Below, in pieces: positions 24,001 to 37,123 of a stretch of 64,000 bases of DNA (positions are counted from its first letter, which is position 1; each line of letters starts with the position of its first letter). A program made the position numbers and the translations under genes. The DNA comes from Steromphala cineraria. Lineage: Eukaryota; Mollusca; Gastropoda; Trochida; Trochidae. The notes beneath the pieces were generated by a model. It had not been told where the DNA came from. It did no database searches and saw only the letters and a list, made by a program, of their open reading frames with translations. The DNA is taken from assembly GCA_916613615.1 (NCBI GenBank), contig OU744737.1, forward strand, positions 826,001-890,000, read 5' to 3'.

Positions 24001-26930
24001 CTACTCTATCTCATCCAATCCTACTCTATCTTATCAATCCTATTCTGTCTTATCCTTTCCTACTCTATCTTATCCTTTCCTACTCTATCTTATCAATCCT
24101 ATTCTATCTTATCCTTTCCTACTCTATCCTATCCTACTGTATCTTATCCAATTCTACTCTATCTTATCCAATCCTACTCTATCTCATCCAATCCTACTCT
24201 ATCTCATCCAATCCTACTCTATCTCATCCAATCCTACTCTATCTTATCCAATCCTACTCTATCTTATCAATCCTACTCTATCTTATCCAATTCTACTCTA
24301 TCGTATCCAATCCTACTCCATCTTATAAATTCTACTCTATCTTATCCAATTCTACTCTATCTTATCCAATCCTACTCTATCTTATCCATTCCTACTCTAT
24401 CTTATTCTATCTTATCAATCCTACTCCATCTGATCCTATCCTACTCTATCTCATCCAATCCTACTCCATCTTATCCTATCCTACTCTATCTCATCCAATC
24501 CTACTCTATCTTATCAATCCTATTCTATCTTATCCTTTCCTACTCTATCTTATCCTTTCCTACTCTATCTCATCCAATCCTACTCTATCTCATCCAATCC
24601 TACTCTATCTTTACAATCCTATTCTATCTTATCCTTTCCTACTCTATCTTATCCTACTCTATCTTATCAATCCTACTCTATCTTATCCTTTCCTACTCTA
24701 TCTCATCCAATCCTACTCTATCTCATCCAATCCTACTCTATCTTATCAATCCTATTCTGTCTTATCCTTTCCTACTCTATCTTATCCTTTCCTACTCTAT
24801 CTTATCAATCCTATTCTATCTTATCCTTTCCTACTCTATCTTATCCTACTCTATCTTATCCTTTCCTACTCTATCTTATCAATCCTATTCTATCTTATCC
24901 TTTCCTACTCTATCTTATCCTTTCCTACTCTATCCTATCGTACTCTTTCTTATCCTATTCTATCTATACTTTCCTACTCTATCTTATTCTAATTTTTATC
25001 CTATCCTACTGTATCCTATCCTACTGTATCTTATCCTATCCTACTCTATCTTATCCTTTCCTATTCTATCTTATCCTACTCTACTTGATCTTATCCTTCT
25101 CTATCTTATCAATCCTACTCAATCTTATCCTATCCTACTCTATCTTATCCAATCCTAACCTTACTCTATCTTATCCTATCATACCCTATCTTATCCTACT
25201 GTATCTTATCCTATCCTACTCTATCTTATCCTTTCCTATTCTATCTTATCCTACTCTACTTGATCTTATCCTTCTCTATCTTATCAATCCTACTCTATCT
25301 TATCCTATCCTACTCTATCTTATCCAATCCTAACCTTACTCTATCTTATCCTATCACACCCTATCTTATCCTATCCTACTCTATCTTAACCTATCACACC
25401 CTATCTTATCCCATCCTATCCTACTCTATCTTATCCTATCACACCCTATCTTATCCGGTCCTATCCTACTCTATCTTATCCTATCACACCCTATCTTATC
25501 CCATCCTATCCTACTCTATCTTATCCTATCACACCCTATCTTATCCTATCCTACTTTATCTTAACCTATCACACCCTTACCTTATCTATCTTATCCTTTC
25601 CTACTCTATCTTATCCTTTCCTACTCTATCTCATCCAATCCTACTCTATATCATCCAATCCTACTCTATCTCATCCAATCCTACTCTATCTTATCAATCC
25701 TATTCTATCTTATCCTTTCCTACTCTATCTTATCCTTTCCTACTCTATCCTATCGTACTCTTTCTTATCCTATTCTATCTATACTTTCCTACTCTATCTT
25801 ATTCTACTAATTTTTATCCTATCCTACTGTATCCTATCTTACTGTATCTTATCCTATCCTACTCTATCTTATCCTTTCCTATTCTATCTTATCCTACTCT
25901 ACTTGATCTTATCCTTCTCTATCTTATCAATCCTACTCAATCTTATCCTATCCTACTCTATCTTATCCAATCCTAACCTTACTCTATCTTATCCTATCAC
26001 ACCCTATCTTATCCGGTCCTATCCTACTCTATCTTATCCTATCACACCCTATCTTATCCCATCCTATCCTACTCTATCTTATCCTATCACACCCTATCTT
26101 ATCCTATCCTACTCTATCTTAACCTATCACACCCTATCTTATCCGGTCCTATCCTACTCTATTTTATCCTATCACACCCTATCTTATCCCATCCTATCCT
26201 ACTCTATCTTATCCTATCACACCCTATCTTATCCGGTCCTATCCTACTCTATCTTATCCTATCACACCCTATCTATCTTATCCTATCACACCCTATCTTA
26301 TCCTATCCTACTTTATCTTAACCTATCACACCCTTACCTTATCTATCGTATCCTATCCTACTCTATCTTATCCTACTCTATCTTATACAACCCTACTCTA
26401 TCCTATCCTACTCTATTTTATACAACCCTACTCTATCCTATCCTACTCTATCTGATCCTACTCTATCTTATCCTATCACACCCTTACTATCTTATTCTAT
26501 CACACCCTATCTTATCCGATCCTAACCTTTTCTATCCTACCTAATCTTATCCAATCTTAGCCTTATCTTATACTACATTACTATTAGCTTCATTATCTAC
26601 TCTATCGTATCCAATCCTACTCTATCTTATCCTATCCTAACCTTTTCTATCTTATCCTATCCTAACTTTACTATCTTATCCAATCCTACTCTATATTATC
26701 CAATCCTACTCTATCTTATCCTATCCTAACCTTAGTATCTTATCCTATCCTACCCTATGTTACTCAATCCTAAACTTTTCCTTCTTATCCTATCCTACCT
26801 AAATATTATCCGGTCCTAACCTTTTCTATCCTTTCCTATCCTACATAATCTTATCCAATCCTAGCCGTATCTTATACTACATTACTATTAGCTTCACTAT
26901 TTTGTCCTATCCTGTTCTTGTTATCTTATC
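21095..26930 (+). repeat. Minisatellite 2, CCTACTCTATCTTAT units (~5.8 kb)
   Basis: Units of 15-20 bases built from pentamers (CTATC, CTACT, TTATC, CAATC) make a + strand almost free of G. Rare variants show the higher-order structure: TCGTATCCAA occurs at about 21381, 22113, 23569 and 24301, giving two spacings of 2188 and two of 732. The array decays from about 26550 onward. The long frames rich in Ser-Tyr-Leu-Ile are simple translations of the repeat. Confidence 0.97.
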
Positions 26931-27440
26931 CTATCCCTGTTCAATTTCATCCTTTTCTATTCTATCCTTCCTATCCTGTCTTGCCTAGTATTTGCTATCA
27001 TATCCTTTATTACCCTATCTTATCCTGACAGTTTCCTATCCTATAACATATCTCTGCCTATCTTACGATACTCTGATACTCTAACCTGCCTTATGTATCT
27101 CCTCTTACATAGAGCCATAATGAAGCAAATGTACATAAACCTGACATCATCTAGTTTAACAAAATTGCCTTTGGATACCCAAGTTTGTCCATGTGTGCCT
27201 CAAACAATCACCATGGTGCGGAGGGTTTGAGAATCTCTCATGGGGGGGTTGTAACTGGCAGACCTCAAGCTTGAAGAGACCAGAGCTCTCGCATGTAAGC
27301 ATCAATGATGTAGAAAGATAAGATACATTATTATGTTCTACCTAAACTAATAAAGGAATTCATGTGAGTGTACTTATTAGTATAAACATAAGTTAGGATA
27401 TAAGTATGGATTAGTATTGAACAGCGCTGCTCTAATGCAT
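26931..27440. other. Spacer, no supported gene
   Basis: Unique sequence after the decayed end of minisatellite 2. No convincing exon. Confidence 0.4.
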
Positions 27441-27442
27441 CT

Positions 27443-27945
27443 TAACTTTTTCCATCACCGACACCTCTAGAAGAGCTCTGTACCAGCAGATGTGCTTCAG
27501 ATCCAAACAACAGACAAGATGGAGACTTTTCCCATCACGGACACCTCTGGCAGAGCTCTGTACCAGCAGGTGTGCTTCAGATCCAAACAACAGACAAGAT
27601 GGTGACTTTTTCCATCACCGACACCTCTGGCAGAGCTCTGTACCAGCAGATGTGCTTCAGATCCAAACAACAGACAAGATGGAGACTTTTCCCATCACCG
27701 ACACCTCTGGCAGAGATCTGTACCAGCAGATGTGCTTCAGATCCAAAAACAGACAAGATGGAGACTTTTCCCATCACCGACACCTCTGGCAGAGCTCTGT
27801 ACCAGCAGATGTGCTTCAGATCCAAACAACAGACAAGATGGAGACTTTTCCCATCACCGACACCTCTGACAGAGCTCTGTACCAGCAGATGTGCTTCAGA
27901 TCCAAACAACAGACAAGATGGAGACTTTTCCCATCACTGACAACA
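27443..27945 (+). repeat. 80-bp tandem repeat with coding-like unit, six copies
   Basis: TGTGCTTCAGATCC recurs at 27491, 27571, 27651, 27731, 27810 and 27890, a period of 80 with one 79-base unit caused by a lost base near 27747. One frame of a unit reads METFPITDTSGRALYQQMCF. Because 80 is not a multiple of three, the same peptide comes back only every third unit. A long frame therefore exists but cannot be a simple repeat protein. I infer that a short exon or exon piece was tandemly amplified. Confidence 0.85.
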
Positions 27946-27949
27946 GATT

Positions 27950-28371
27950 AGAAATGTGTTGCTTGAAGCCCTCAAGCAAGTACCTTGAACCTATCTGTTC
28001 AAGGAGCCAGTTTTGTCAATAAAGGTATTGGACAGATAGTCGGCACTCAGAGACCATTGAGCACCTAAAGGCATTAATAATGATATAGGTACATAGTCGA
28101 TAACATCTCCATATGAATTGCTTTTCATTCCAGCTTTTCATCATTTTCCTGAATAAACATAAGACAAAATGTGTATCTTTCTGAAAATGCATTACACCCA
28201 CAGATTTACGTGTAGACACATCATTATGACCTAAATTGTAAATGTATACAATTCAATGAAATAATAAAAATCAACAATGCTATCTGACGAGTATCTGTAT
28301 GTAATTGATGGTATATCTAATTAATTTAATTTAATACCTATGTCATTTAAAAGATGCAGTAAATCAACAAA
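27950..28371. other. Spacer
   Basis: AT-rich, with no supported feature. Confidence 0.4.
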
Positions 28372-30590
28372 TTAACATGTAAGTACATTTTCATCATGAA
28401 CTAATATATGTTCTAATATGTTTCTACTAAAGTAATTAAAAACCACAAACTTGCATGTAGGTATATCATCATCATAAACTAAAATATTAACTAATATATA
28501 TCTACTAAACAAATTCAAACCCACAAACTTACAAGGTATATCATCATCATAAACAAAAATATTTGCTAATATATTTCTAGTGAAGACATTCAAACCCACA
28601 AACTTACATGTAGGTATATCATCATCATAAACTAAAATCTTTAATAATATATTTCTAGTAAAGACATTCAAACCCACAAACTTACATGTAGGTATATCAT
28701 CATCATGAACTAAAATATTTGCTTATATATTTCTAGGAAAGACATTCAAACCCACAAACTTACATGTTGGTATATATCATCATCATAAAGTATTAAACTA
28801 AAATCTTTAATAATATATTTCTAGCAAAGACATTCAAACCCACAAAGTTACATGTAGGTATATCATCATCATGAACTAAAATATTAACTTATATATATAT
28901 TTCTAGTAAAGACATTCAAACCCACAAACTTACATGTTGGTATATATCATCATGAACTGAAATATTTGCTTATATATTTCTAGTAAAGACATTCAAACCT
29001 ACAAACTTACATGTAGGAATATCATCATCATAAACTAATATCTGTTCTTATATATTTCTAGTAACGACATTCAAACCTACAAACTTACATGTAGGAATAT
29101 CATCATCATAAACTAAAATATTTGCTAATATATTTCTAGTAAAGACATTCAAACCCACAAACTTACATGTAGGTATATCATCATCATGAACTTAAATCTT
29201 TGCTTATATATTTCTAGTAAAGACATTCAAACCTACAAACTTACATGTAGGTATATCATCATCATGAACTGAAATCTTTGCTTATATATTTCTAGTAAAG
29301 ACATTCAAACCTACAAACTTACATGTAGGAATATCATCATCATAAACTAAAATATTTGCTAATATATTTCTAGTAAAGACATTCAAACCCACAAACTTAC
29401 ATGTAGGTATATCATCATCATGAATTAAAATCTATTTCTTTTAAAGAAATAAAAACCCACAAACTTCAATGTAGGCATATCATCATCATAACTTTTTAAT
29501 CTTAACTATCAAATTTCTAGTAAAATTAAAACCCACAAACTTACATGTAGGTATATCATCATCATGAACTTAAATCTTTGCTTATATATTTTTAGTAAAG
29601 ACATTCAAACCCACAAACTTACATGTAGGTATATCATCATCATGAACTAAAATCTTTGCTTATATATTTTTAGTAAAGACATTCAAACCCACAAACTTAC
29701 ATGTAGGTATATCATCATCATGAACTAAAATCTTTGCTGATATATTTCTAGTAAAGACATTCAAACCCACAAACTTACATGTAGGTATATCATCATCATG
29801 AACTAATATCTGTTCTTATATGTTTCTAGTAAAGACATTCAAACCCACAAACTTACATGTAGGTATATCATCATCATAAACTAAAATATTTACTTATATA
29901 TTTCTAGTAAAGACATTCAAACCCACAAACTTACATGTAGGTATATCATCATCATGAACTGAAATATTTGCTTATATATTTCTAGTAAAGACATTCAAAC
30001 CCACAAACTTACATGTAGGTATATCATCATCTTGAATTAAAATCTTTGTTTATATATTTCTTTTAAAGAAATTCAAACCCACAAACTTACATGTAGGTAT
30101 TTCATCATCATGAACTTAAATCTTTGCTAATATATGTCCAGTCCCAAAATTCAAACCCACAAACTTACATGTAGGTATATCATCATCATAAATTAAAATC
30201 ATAACTAGTATATTTCTAGTAAAAATATTCAAACCCACAAACTTACATGTAGGAATATCATCATCATGAACTTGAATCTTTGCTAACATATTTCCATTAA
30301 AAACATTCAAACCCACAAACTTACATGTAGGTATATCATCATGAACATAAATCTTTACTTATATATTTCCAGTAAAACAATTCAAACATACAAACTTACA
30401 TGTTGGTATATCATCATAAGCTCAAATCTTAACTTGTATATTTCCAGTAAAGACATTCAAACCCACAAACTTACATGTAGGTACATCATCATAAATTTAA
30501 ATATTTGCTAATATATTTTTAGTAAAGACATTCAAACCCACAAACTTACATGTAGGTATATCATCATCATAAACTAAAATATTTATATTT
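28372..30590 (-). repeat. ~80-bp AT-rich tandem array, about 27 units
   Basis: Each unit contains ACAAACTTACATGTAGG, ATATCATCATCATGAACT and ATATTTCTAGTAAAGACATTC. Spacing varies from about 75 to 84 bases. On the minus strand, units of 78 or 81 bases keep a frame (VGLNVFTRNIL...DDDIPTCKF), giving local open frames of up to about 100 codons with frequent breaks. I see no promoter or splice support, so I treat it as a non-coding minisatellite. Confidence 0.9.
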
Positions 30591-31379
30591 ATAAGTGAGA
30601 CTAACTAGCTATCTTTAACATCACTTTGCTGAAGAAAGTTAGTAGCTGGAATTGAAATAGAACTTGCCTGACTAATCATAGGAGGACTGCTGCCTCCTCT
30701 GGACAGACAGACAGACATACAGACAGACAGCAGGGAAAGTGTTTCTGGTCATCAAGTATCCGCAGTTTGGATCTTCAAATTCTTCAATGTCCATATTGTT
30801 CAGTTGAGTGTTCATTGCTGTTCAATAAATCTGCAAAAAATATCAAGCAGCTACACAATATGTACTTATTTTACAGATCAAGACAATAAAGGAAAATATG
30901 CGACAACATTCACACCTTCATTTCAATCTGAATCTTAATACCAATTTGATCAACCTTTGAGACATTGTTTAGAAGTTTTGGACCAGACAGGACTCCACTG
31001 CATCATCGTTTTTTGCCAATATACAGATTTTAAAACATAATTTCGAAATTGTTAATCATGACACACCTCATGTCAGTCTGTATCTGAAAACAGCAATCAG
31101 TTGTTGGTGTAAAAAATTTTTGGGTTTCCCAACAGGCGTTATTTTTTACCAAAACATGAGAAATTTAAGAAAAAAAATTTACATTTTTTACTTTGACATA
31201 CCTTTATATCATTATGTATCTCAAGGTCAAATTTGATCAAAATGTAATGATTAGCTAAGAAATTGTGAGCCGGACAGGACAAGTCCCCAATTTTAACCAG
31301 AAATCTGTTTAATGTCTGGAATTGTTACATGTCCTTTTTCTGTTTGGAGTTTTTAAAAAAAAATCAAAAAGATAAAAAA
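30591..31379. other. Degenerate repeats and a GACA microsatellite
   Basis: A (GACA)n run lies at about 30700-30730. Two or three diverged copies of a unit (ATGACACACCT..GTATCT.., GATCAAAATGTAATGATTAG) lie between about 30900 and 31320, with another at 35400-35470. No gene. Confidence 0.5.
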
Positions 31380-33397
31380 ATAAAAGTACCGAGGGTACAG
31401 AAGCTCACCTTAAAATGAATGATGTGGTATTGGTTTAATTATACATGTAACCATCTTTTATATAATTGATTATGGCTGCCATCATGATTTTTTTATCTTT
31501 TAAAATACTAGTCTTCTTTTGGAAATGACTAGAGCTTGAACAAACATTAATACACGAATGATATAATCATGATAAGTTAACAAGCAGTAGGTTTTTGTAT
31601 AACTTTTTTGTATATCTATGGCTGAATTGGTGACCATCTTGTACTTTTTAATCTTCAAAATGCTACTTTTATGTGGGCATCCGTATTAATTTCATTATGA
31701 TATCTTGATTGGTTTAGGTGTATCCATTTAAATGTCCTTCATTACTTACAAGATGGTGGCCACTTACATTTGTTTTGTAGTGAATCATTAATATGATTTC
31801 AAGATTATTTCGCTGATGGTTATGCTGCATGGGATATTGAAAATCCCAAAAGTACAGATTTTTCAAGGAAAATGAATGACTGATTGAGAGGAAAGTCATA
31901 AACACAGCAATGCATAAGACACGTTTATTTTGTTCACATAATATTGACATGTCAAGTGACCATGAGATGTCTTTCATTAAAGTATCAATTTATTTAACAC
32001 TCATACAGTACTATAATGGTAAACAGTTTTGCATTGTCAAATCAACAGAGAGATATGACAAATCAAATTTCCTTACTTTTCTCACTAAACCCTTTTCGAT
32101 TTTCATCTGCATATTTATTCCACATCAACTTATCATGTAGATTGCTAAACACAAAGCTTATTGTAGACAAGTTTTGTGTAAGTTGTTATTCTTAGAAAGA
32201 ACATATCACTGTCATGAGAATACAAGTCCATAACTTTTATTGCATACACATGGGCCATGGCCATATAGCATAATGCTCTACCATATCAATTGGGTCAGGT
32301 TGATTATGCAACAGACTAGCAGCTGACACTGTGATGCTAGCAGCCTGCCTTGGGATGTGTATTAGACAGCATAGTGGAATATCTGAACTCTGGTTGACCC
32401 CTTATGTGTGGTATTTAAAGGAATAAAAGGGAAATACCATTGTTTAAAATTTAACATGTTTAATGTGATTTGGTTTTTGCAGCTAGTTGCCATAAAGATT
32501 TTAAACAAATTAATCAATTATGTTTGTCTTTCATCTTAATTTTTTTTAGAAACACTAAAAAATATAGAACAACTTGCACGACAATCTTAAATATTCCATA
32601 TTTAAGATAATATTATGATTAGTAAGTTCAAATTAGAGAATTTATATGGTGCCAGTGATCACTTGATGAAAGCTTAAAATTTAATAATAATGATGTGTCA
32701 TCTGCAGCTGAAAAGTCAATATGGCTGCTATTGCGGCCATCTTGGATTATCAAAACTGAAACGTCTACCTTTCTGTGCGGAATCACTATAGGTATAACAT
32801 ACTACAATATAAAAATGATATCTAGATTGGTTTAGGAGAAATAGTCTGTCATGAAATCTAATTGAAAATTCAATATGGCTGCCATGGCGGCCATATTGGA
32901 TTCTTAAAACTTTAACGTCTACCTTTCTGTGCGGAATCACCATAGGTATAACATACTACAATTTCAGAATGATATCTGTATTCGTTTAGAAGGAGTAGTC
33001 TTTTTCATGAAATCTAATTGAAAATTCAATATGGCTGTCATGGCGGCCATCTTGGATTCTCAAAACTGAAACGTCTACCTTTCTGTGAGGAATCACCATG
33101 GGTATAACATACTACAATTTCAGAATGATATCTGTATTCGTTTAGAAGGAGTAGTCTTTTTCATGATATCTAATTGAAAATTCAATATGGCTGTCATGGC
33201 GGCCATCTTGATTTCTTAAAACTGAAACGTCTACCTTTCTGTGAGGAATCACCATGGGTATAACATACTACAATTTCAGAATGATATCTGAATTCGTTTA
33301 GGAGTAGTCTTTTTCGTGAAAGTTTACGGACGGACAGACAGACGGACGAAGCGCCATGACATAAGCTCACCTTTACTTTGTAAAGGTGAGCTAAAAA
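31380..33397 (+). mobile_element. Family E tandem-core element, complete
   Basis: 5' hairpin GTACC-GAG-GGTAC at 31386-31398, then AGCTCACCTT at 31402-31411. The core is degenerate on the left and clear on the right: GCGGCCAT at 32733, 32887, 33043 and 33199, a period of 154-156. An ACGG/ACAG array lies at about 33326-33350. The 3' end is a perfect 13-bp hairpin with a 3-base loop (AGCTCACCTTTAC at 33364-33376, GTAAAGGTGAGCT at 33380-33392) and tail AAAAAA. The 5' subterminal motif is the inverted complement of the outer right arm. No coding capacity. Confidence 0.75.
33364..33392 (+). other. 3' terminal hairpin of family E
   Basis: Perfect inverted repeat of 13 bases around TTT. It occupies the place where rolling-circle elements carry their 3' terminator hairpin; that role is inferred. 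Confidence 0.8.
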
Positions 33398-33418
33398 ACA
33401 AGCAAAAAAATGAGCGTG

Positions 33419-33484
33419 CATCCCTGACTAACTGAATTATTTTTCACTTTCCATGTAGACATCTCTTGCATAGCATTTGAACCC
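33419..33484 (+). repeat. 65-bp repeat shared with 40.70-40.77 kb
   Basis: CATCCCTGAC...TTTTTCACTT...GTAGAC.TCTCTTGCA..CATTTGA is found at both places, each time a short distance after a tandem-core element 3' end. Confidence 0.55.
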
Positions 33485-33618
33485 AAAAGAGGAATTGAGG
33501 AGAATGAATGAATTTCTGCACTATTTTGAACAAAGTCTTTTCATATAAAATGACCATTACTATGAAACTTTGCATCTTTTATTTTCATCTCTCCAAATAA
33601 GTTAAAAGAAAAATTTAA

Positions 33619-34620
33619 ACTAGATTAGTGTTTGCGGGACACCGCAAAAACAGAGCAGCCCCGAAACTTGGGGTTTTGCCTTACCCTGTTCCGCCTTCTA
33701 CAAGCCTCAACATATTGGGCATTTTCTTGTGACCTTGACGTTTGACACTCAAGGTCACGCAATCAATGAACACATTTCATTGAAAATAACATTAATGTAT
33801 CGAATTAAAGTGTTTAAAGTTAAAATAATCCATTTTCTCAATATTTGTTGACCTTGCTGTGACCTTGACCTTTAACAGTTCGTACCCAAAACCTTTCCAA
33901 AATGTTGTACTTCTCAAGAGATAATATATACAAAATTTAAACTTCATAGCATAAAAGCTTTTCAAGTTTACGCGTTTACAAGGAATTTGTTTGTGATTTT
34001 ATAGCTCATGACCTTGACCTTTGATCTCGAAAGTGAACATGTCATTTTAAGTCCCTAGAGGTGTAAACAATTACACATGTTTATGAGTTCTGAAAAGCTT
34101 AACGGGATTAAGTTATATCCAAATTAGTTGCACATTGTAATAACATAAATGTCATGACCTTGACCTTTGACCTTCAAGGTTACACAATCTATGAACACTT
34201 TTCATTGAGTATAACAATCATCTATTGATTAAAAGTGTTCATAGTTATAAAAAAGCATTTTCGCAAAACCATGCTAAAGTCGTGACCTTGCTGTGACCTT
34301 GACCTTGAACAGATTGTAGCGAAAACCTTTTCAAAATTTTGTTTACTCTTCCAAGAATGATACATACCAAGTTAGAGCTTCATAGCACAAAAACTTTTCA
34401 AGTTATCGTGTTTACAAGGAATTTTTTAGTGATTTTATAGCTCGTGACCTTGACCTTTGACCTTGAAAGTGAACATGTCAAAATCGTTCCCCCGAGGTAT
34501 AAGCAGTAAGTTATGAATACAAGTTCTGTAAAGCTTAGTAGAAAAAAGTTAAAGGCATTAGTATGTGCGCGGCGGACGCGGCGGCGGTGGCGGCGGAAAC
34601 TGCACAAAACCTGATGCTAA
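33619..34620 (+). mobile_element. Family B element, 3' hairpin missing
   Basis: The 5' end CTAGATTAGTG leads into a perfect 7-bp hairpin (TTTGCGG, GACA, CCGCAAA at 33631-33648) and AGCAGCCCCGA (33654-33664). About two ~430-base cores follow, rich in GTGACCTTGACCTTTGACC, then the CGG-rich stretch (GCGGCGGACGCGGCGGCGG, about 34568-34597). The sequence ends after AACTGCACAAAACCTGATGC without the hairpin seen at 60.6 kb. Family D sequence continues from there. Confidence 0.75.
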
Positions 34621-35369
34621 ATATGAAAAGAATAGGATAAATAGTTTTCTGCAATCAGTCAAACAAACTAAAAATTACCGAAATTGGTTTTTAATTGGCA
34701 TAACACACTTCCTAGTGAGGTAGAGTGCATATATACAAAATTGGAAATATAATGGATAAATAGTTTTTCTTCTATAGGTTGGACAAATTTTGATGGAAAA
34801 ATGACTAAGCAAAAAAATGGAAAACAAAAACAAAAACAAAGCTTATCAATTTTAGTTTTGATTTGGCACTGGACCGCTCCTAGTAGAGAAGAAGACACAT
34901 GCAAAATGTGAAAAGAATCAGATAAATAGTTTTCCCCGTAAATGGTTGGACAAATCTGATATTGGAAAATGACCAATTCAAAACATGGAAATTTGTAAAA
35001 AATTCAAATATTGACGAAATTTGCTGAAAATTTGCACTGCACCCTTCCTAGTAGGGTAGAAGACATGTGTAAACTTTGAAAACAATCGGATAAAAAGTTT
35101 TCCCGTAATAGGTCGGACAAATCTGATATTGGTAAATGACTAAATCCAAAACACAGAAATTTGTAAAAAATTCAAATATTGACGAAATTTGCGGGAACTT
35201 CGCACTGCACCCCTCCTAGTAGGGTAGAATACATGTACAAAATTTGAAAACAATCAGATGAATATTTTTTCGAAATAGGTCGGACAAAAAATGTCCTCGG
35301 ACAGACGGACGGATTGACGGAATCATTGGTATTACTATATACCCCCGACCTAATGGTCGGGGGGTATAA
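34621..35369 (+). mobile_element. Family D element, 5' end not found
   Basis: Several cores of variable period contain GGATAAATAGTTTTCCCGTA, TAGGTCGGACAAATCTGAT and CCTAGTAGGGTAGA. They are followed by CGGACAGACGGACGGATTGACGG (given here only as a description of the array) at about 35296-35320 and a 3' hairpin TACCCCCGACC, TAAT, GGTCGGGGGGTA ending in TAAAA. The 5' terminal part was probably lost at the junction with family B. Confidence 0.6.
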
Positions 35370-35469
35370 AAATCTGTAAAATATTACAAAAATATTTTGG
35401 AAATAATAAATTATGACACACCTTCTAATGATTATGTATCTCCATATTAAATGTGATGAAAATGTGATG

Positions 35470-35660
35470 ATTAGTTTAGAGGTGAGGTGAGGTGAGGTGA
35501 TATCGCCACTTTCAAGAGTATTTCACTTATTTCATGGCTGCTAGTATAATAGCAGGGAGGAAGCCAGCGACCCTATTGTGGCTATGTATAACGGATAGAT
35601 GGACGGACGGAGAGACAGTTCCATTTTGATCAATGAACTTTTTGCGGGGTATAAAAAGGT
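35470..35660 (+). mobile_element. Repeat fragment with family D-like 3' end
   Basis: A GAGGT microsatellite (about 35480-35502) leads into the repeat shared with 4.55 kb. Then come GGATGGACGGACGGAGAGACAG and GCGGGGTATAAAAAGG, a decayed version of the family D tail. Confidence 0.45.
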
Positions 35661-36190
35661 TAAAACTATGGGCCGTATGATCGTAGATTGTTTGGAGGAA
35701 GTTTAGCCCTTAACCTGGTCTAACAAGTGGGTTTTAACTGATCCGGTTTTATCGAAGCAAGTTCCCACTTGAACCTGGCCTATACCACCTGGTTTAAGTA
35801 GAAATATGTAAACCTGTCCTGGGGTAGTTTAGCAAAGGTTTAAGACTGTCGACAAATACTTTGTAAAAACATATAGAACACATATCAAAATTGATGCACA
35901 GAGATTTTCATATTTTAATACGTTATAACGTAGGTTCATCAATCAAATTGTATTGTGGAGACAAGATCAGATGCAATGATTCCAGAAACACAAGTGAAGA
36001 AGAGATCAGAGCTCACATACTGCCGCTTCCAATTTTGTTCAAAGAATTTCAAATTGAAAATCTGATAAACGTTGTTTGATAGTTGAGTATTCAGTTTTAA
36101 AGATAAGTCATTGTGTAAGTCATGTTCCACTGTAACAAAAACTAAATTCATCGGTTGGTGAAGCTAGCATGTATAGTTTCGGATGTATGC
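35661..36190. other. Spacer
   Basis: No supported gene. Two opposite open frames near 35.9-36.15 kb are AT-rich and lack splice support. Confidence 0.35.
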
Positions 36191-36194
36191 TCCA

Positions 36195-36292
36195 GACAAA
36201 ATTATGTTACGGACGGACAGACAAGCAGACGGACGGAGGGACTGACAGAATTACTGCTATATACTCTTGCTTAGGTTGTAAGGTGGGGCTAT
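36195..36292 (+). mobile_element. Family D-like 3' end fragment
   Basis: An ACGG/ACAG array (about 36213-36250) is followed by TTACTGCTATATACTCTTGC and a diverged GGGGCTATAATT end. Confidence 0.45.
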
Positions 36293-36729
36293 AATTATTC
36301 ATTATTAGAGTATAAAATCATTATTTTTTTTACAATTCACAAACAATTATTAATGATAGGTAACAAACATGCAAATGGATGATTACATCAACATTTGCCT
36401 TTCACATGTAACTCTCATAAATTATTACTTACATTACAACCGTAACAACACCCAGACATCGCATCATGCACGCATTGGATTGTCAGTGATAACATGTGGG
36501 TAAACCGAGCCAAATGCTATCAAATGTGACAAGCACTGAGTATAAATATATTTAAAATGCAGTCACGGAGTCAGGAACACATCACAGGAAAATTGGGAAT
36601 CCCCAAACACGCTGAAACTACACAAGGCGATGACCTTGCCCTTTTCATCATGTCCTTTTCATTATCATCAATCTCGATAGAATCGTTTCATATGAAGTAC
36701 CAAGAAAAGTTTGAAAGATCTTCCATCAC

Positions 36730-36845
36730 ATTACCATTACACAGCCACACATCAGCCTTGACGCTTGAACATGGCGAGCCGACCGAGAGGGGAGCGTTGA
36801 CAGATTTGAGTCTGACTCTGAATGTTTACATTCTACACTTTCCAT
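36730..36845 (-). CDS. Candidate first coding exon, minus strand
   Basis: The ATG at 36845-36843 is preceded in frame by TGA and reads MESVECKHSESDSNLSTLPS, then RSARHVQAS. This resembles a Ser-rich disordered N terminus. The frame stops after about 39 codons, and no good GT donor is obvious before the stop (the best is the GT in CTGATGTGTGG). A promoter-like cluster lies about 290 bases upstream. The longer + strand frame over the same bases is the alternative. Product unknown. Confidence 0.25.
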
Positions 36846-37123
36846 GTCAAATCATTAATTAACTGTCAATCAAAACTTCATTGATAAATTGGACCTTATT
36901 GATATTTCTATTTTGGTTTATTTAAATCAAGCGAAACTATTTATCTTCTTCGAATGTTTAAACAAGCGACTGGGCAAATAGACTTTGGTCACATCACAAA
37001 TGTTGATAATTAGGCATTTGGTTATTGAAACCGTTTTTTCGGAATTCTTTCCTTGATGCCATACACGTAAATGAGGATTATTAACAAATATATCTATTCT
37101 AACCGTGTGTAATAAATGAAATA

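Noticed and set aside
25260..26544. Open frames of more than 200 codons rich in Ser, Tyr, Leu and Ile
   Set aside because: They are direct translations of a G-free 15-20 base minisatellite; stops are rare because of composition.
28372..30316. Minus-strand repeat protein (VGLNVFTRNIL units)
   Set aside because: Unit length varies between 75 and 84 bases, so the frame breaks often. It looks like an AT-rich minisatellite.
32728..33421. Similar minus-strand frames in family E cores
   Set aside because: They repeat with the 156-base unit and carry no start or splice evidence.
36557..36862. 101-codon + strand frame
   Set aside because: The minus strand over the same bases has a better codon pattern and upstream motifs; no support for the + reading.
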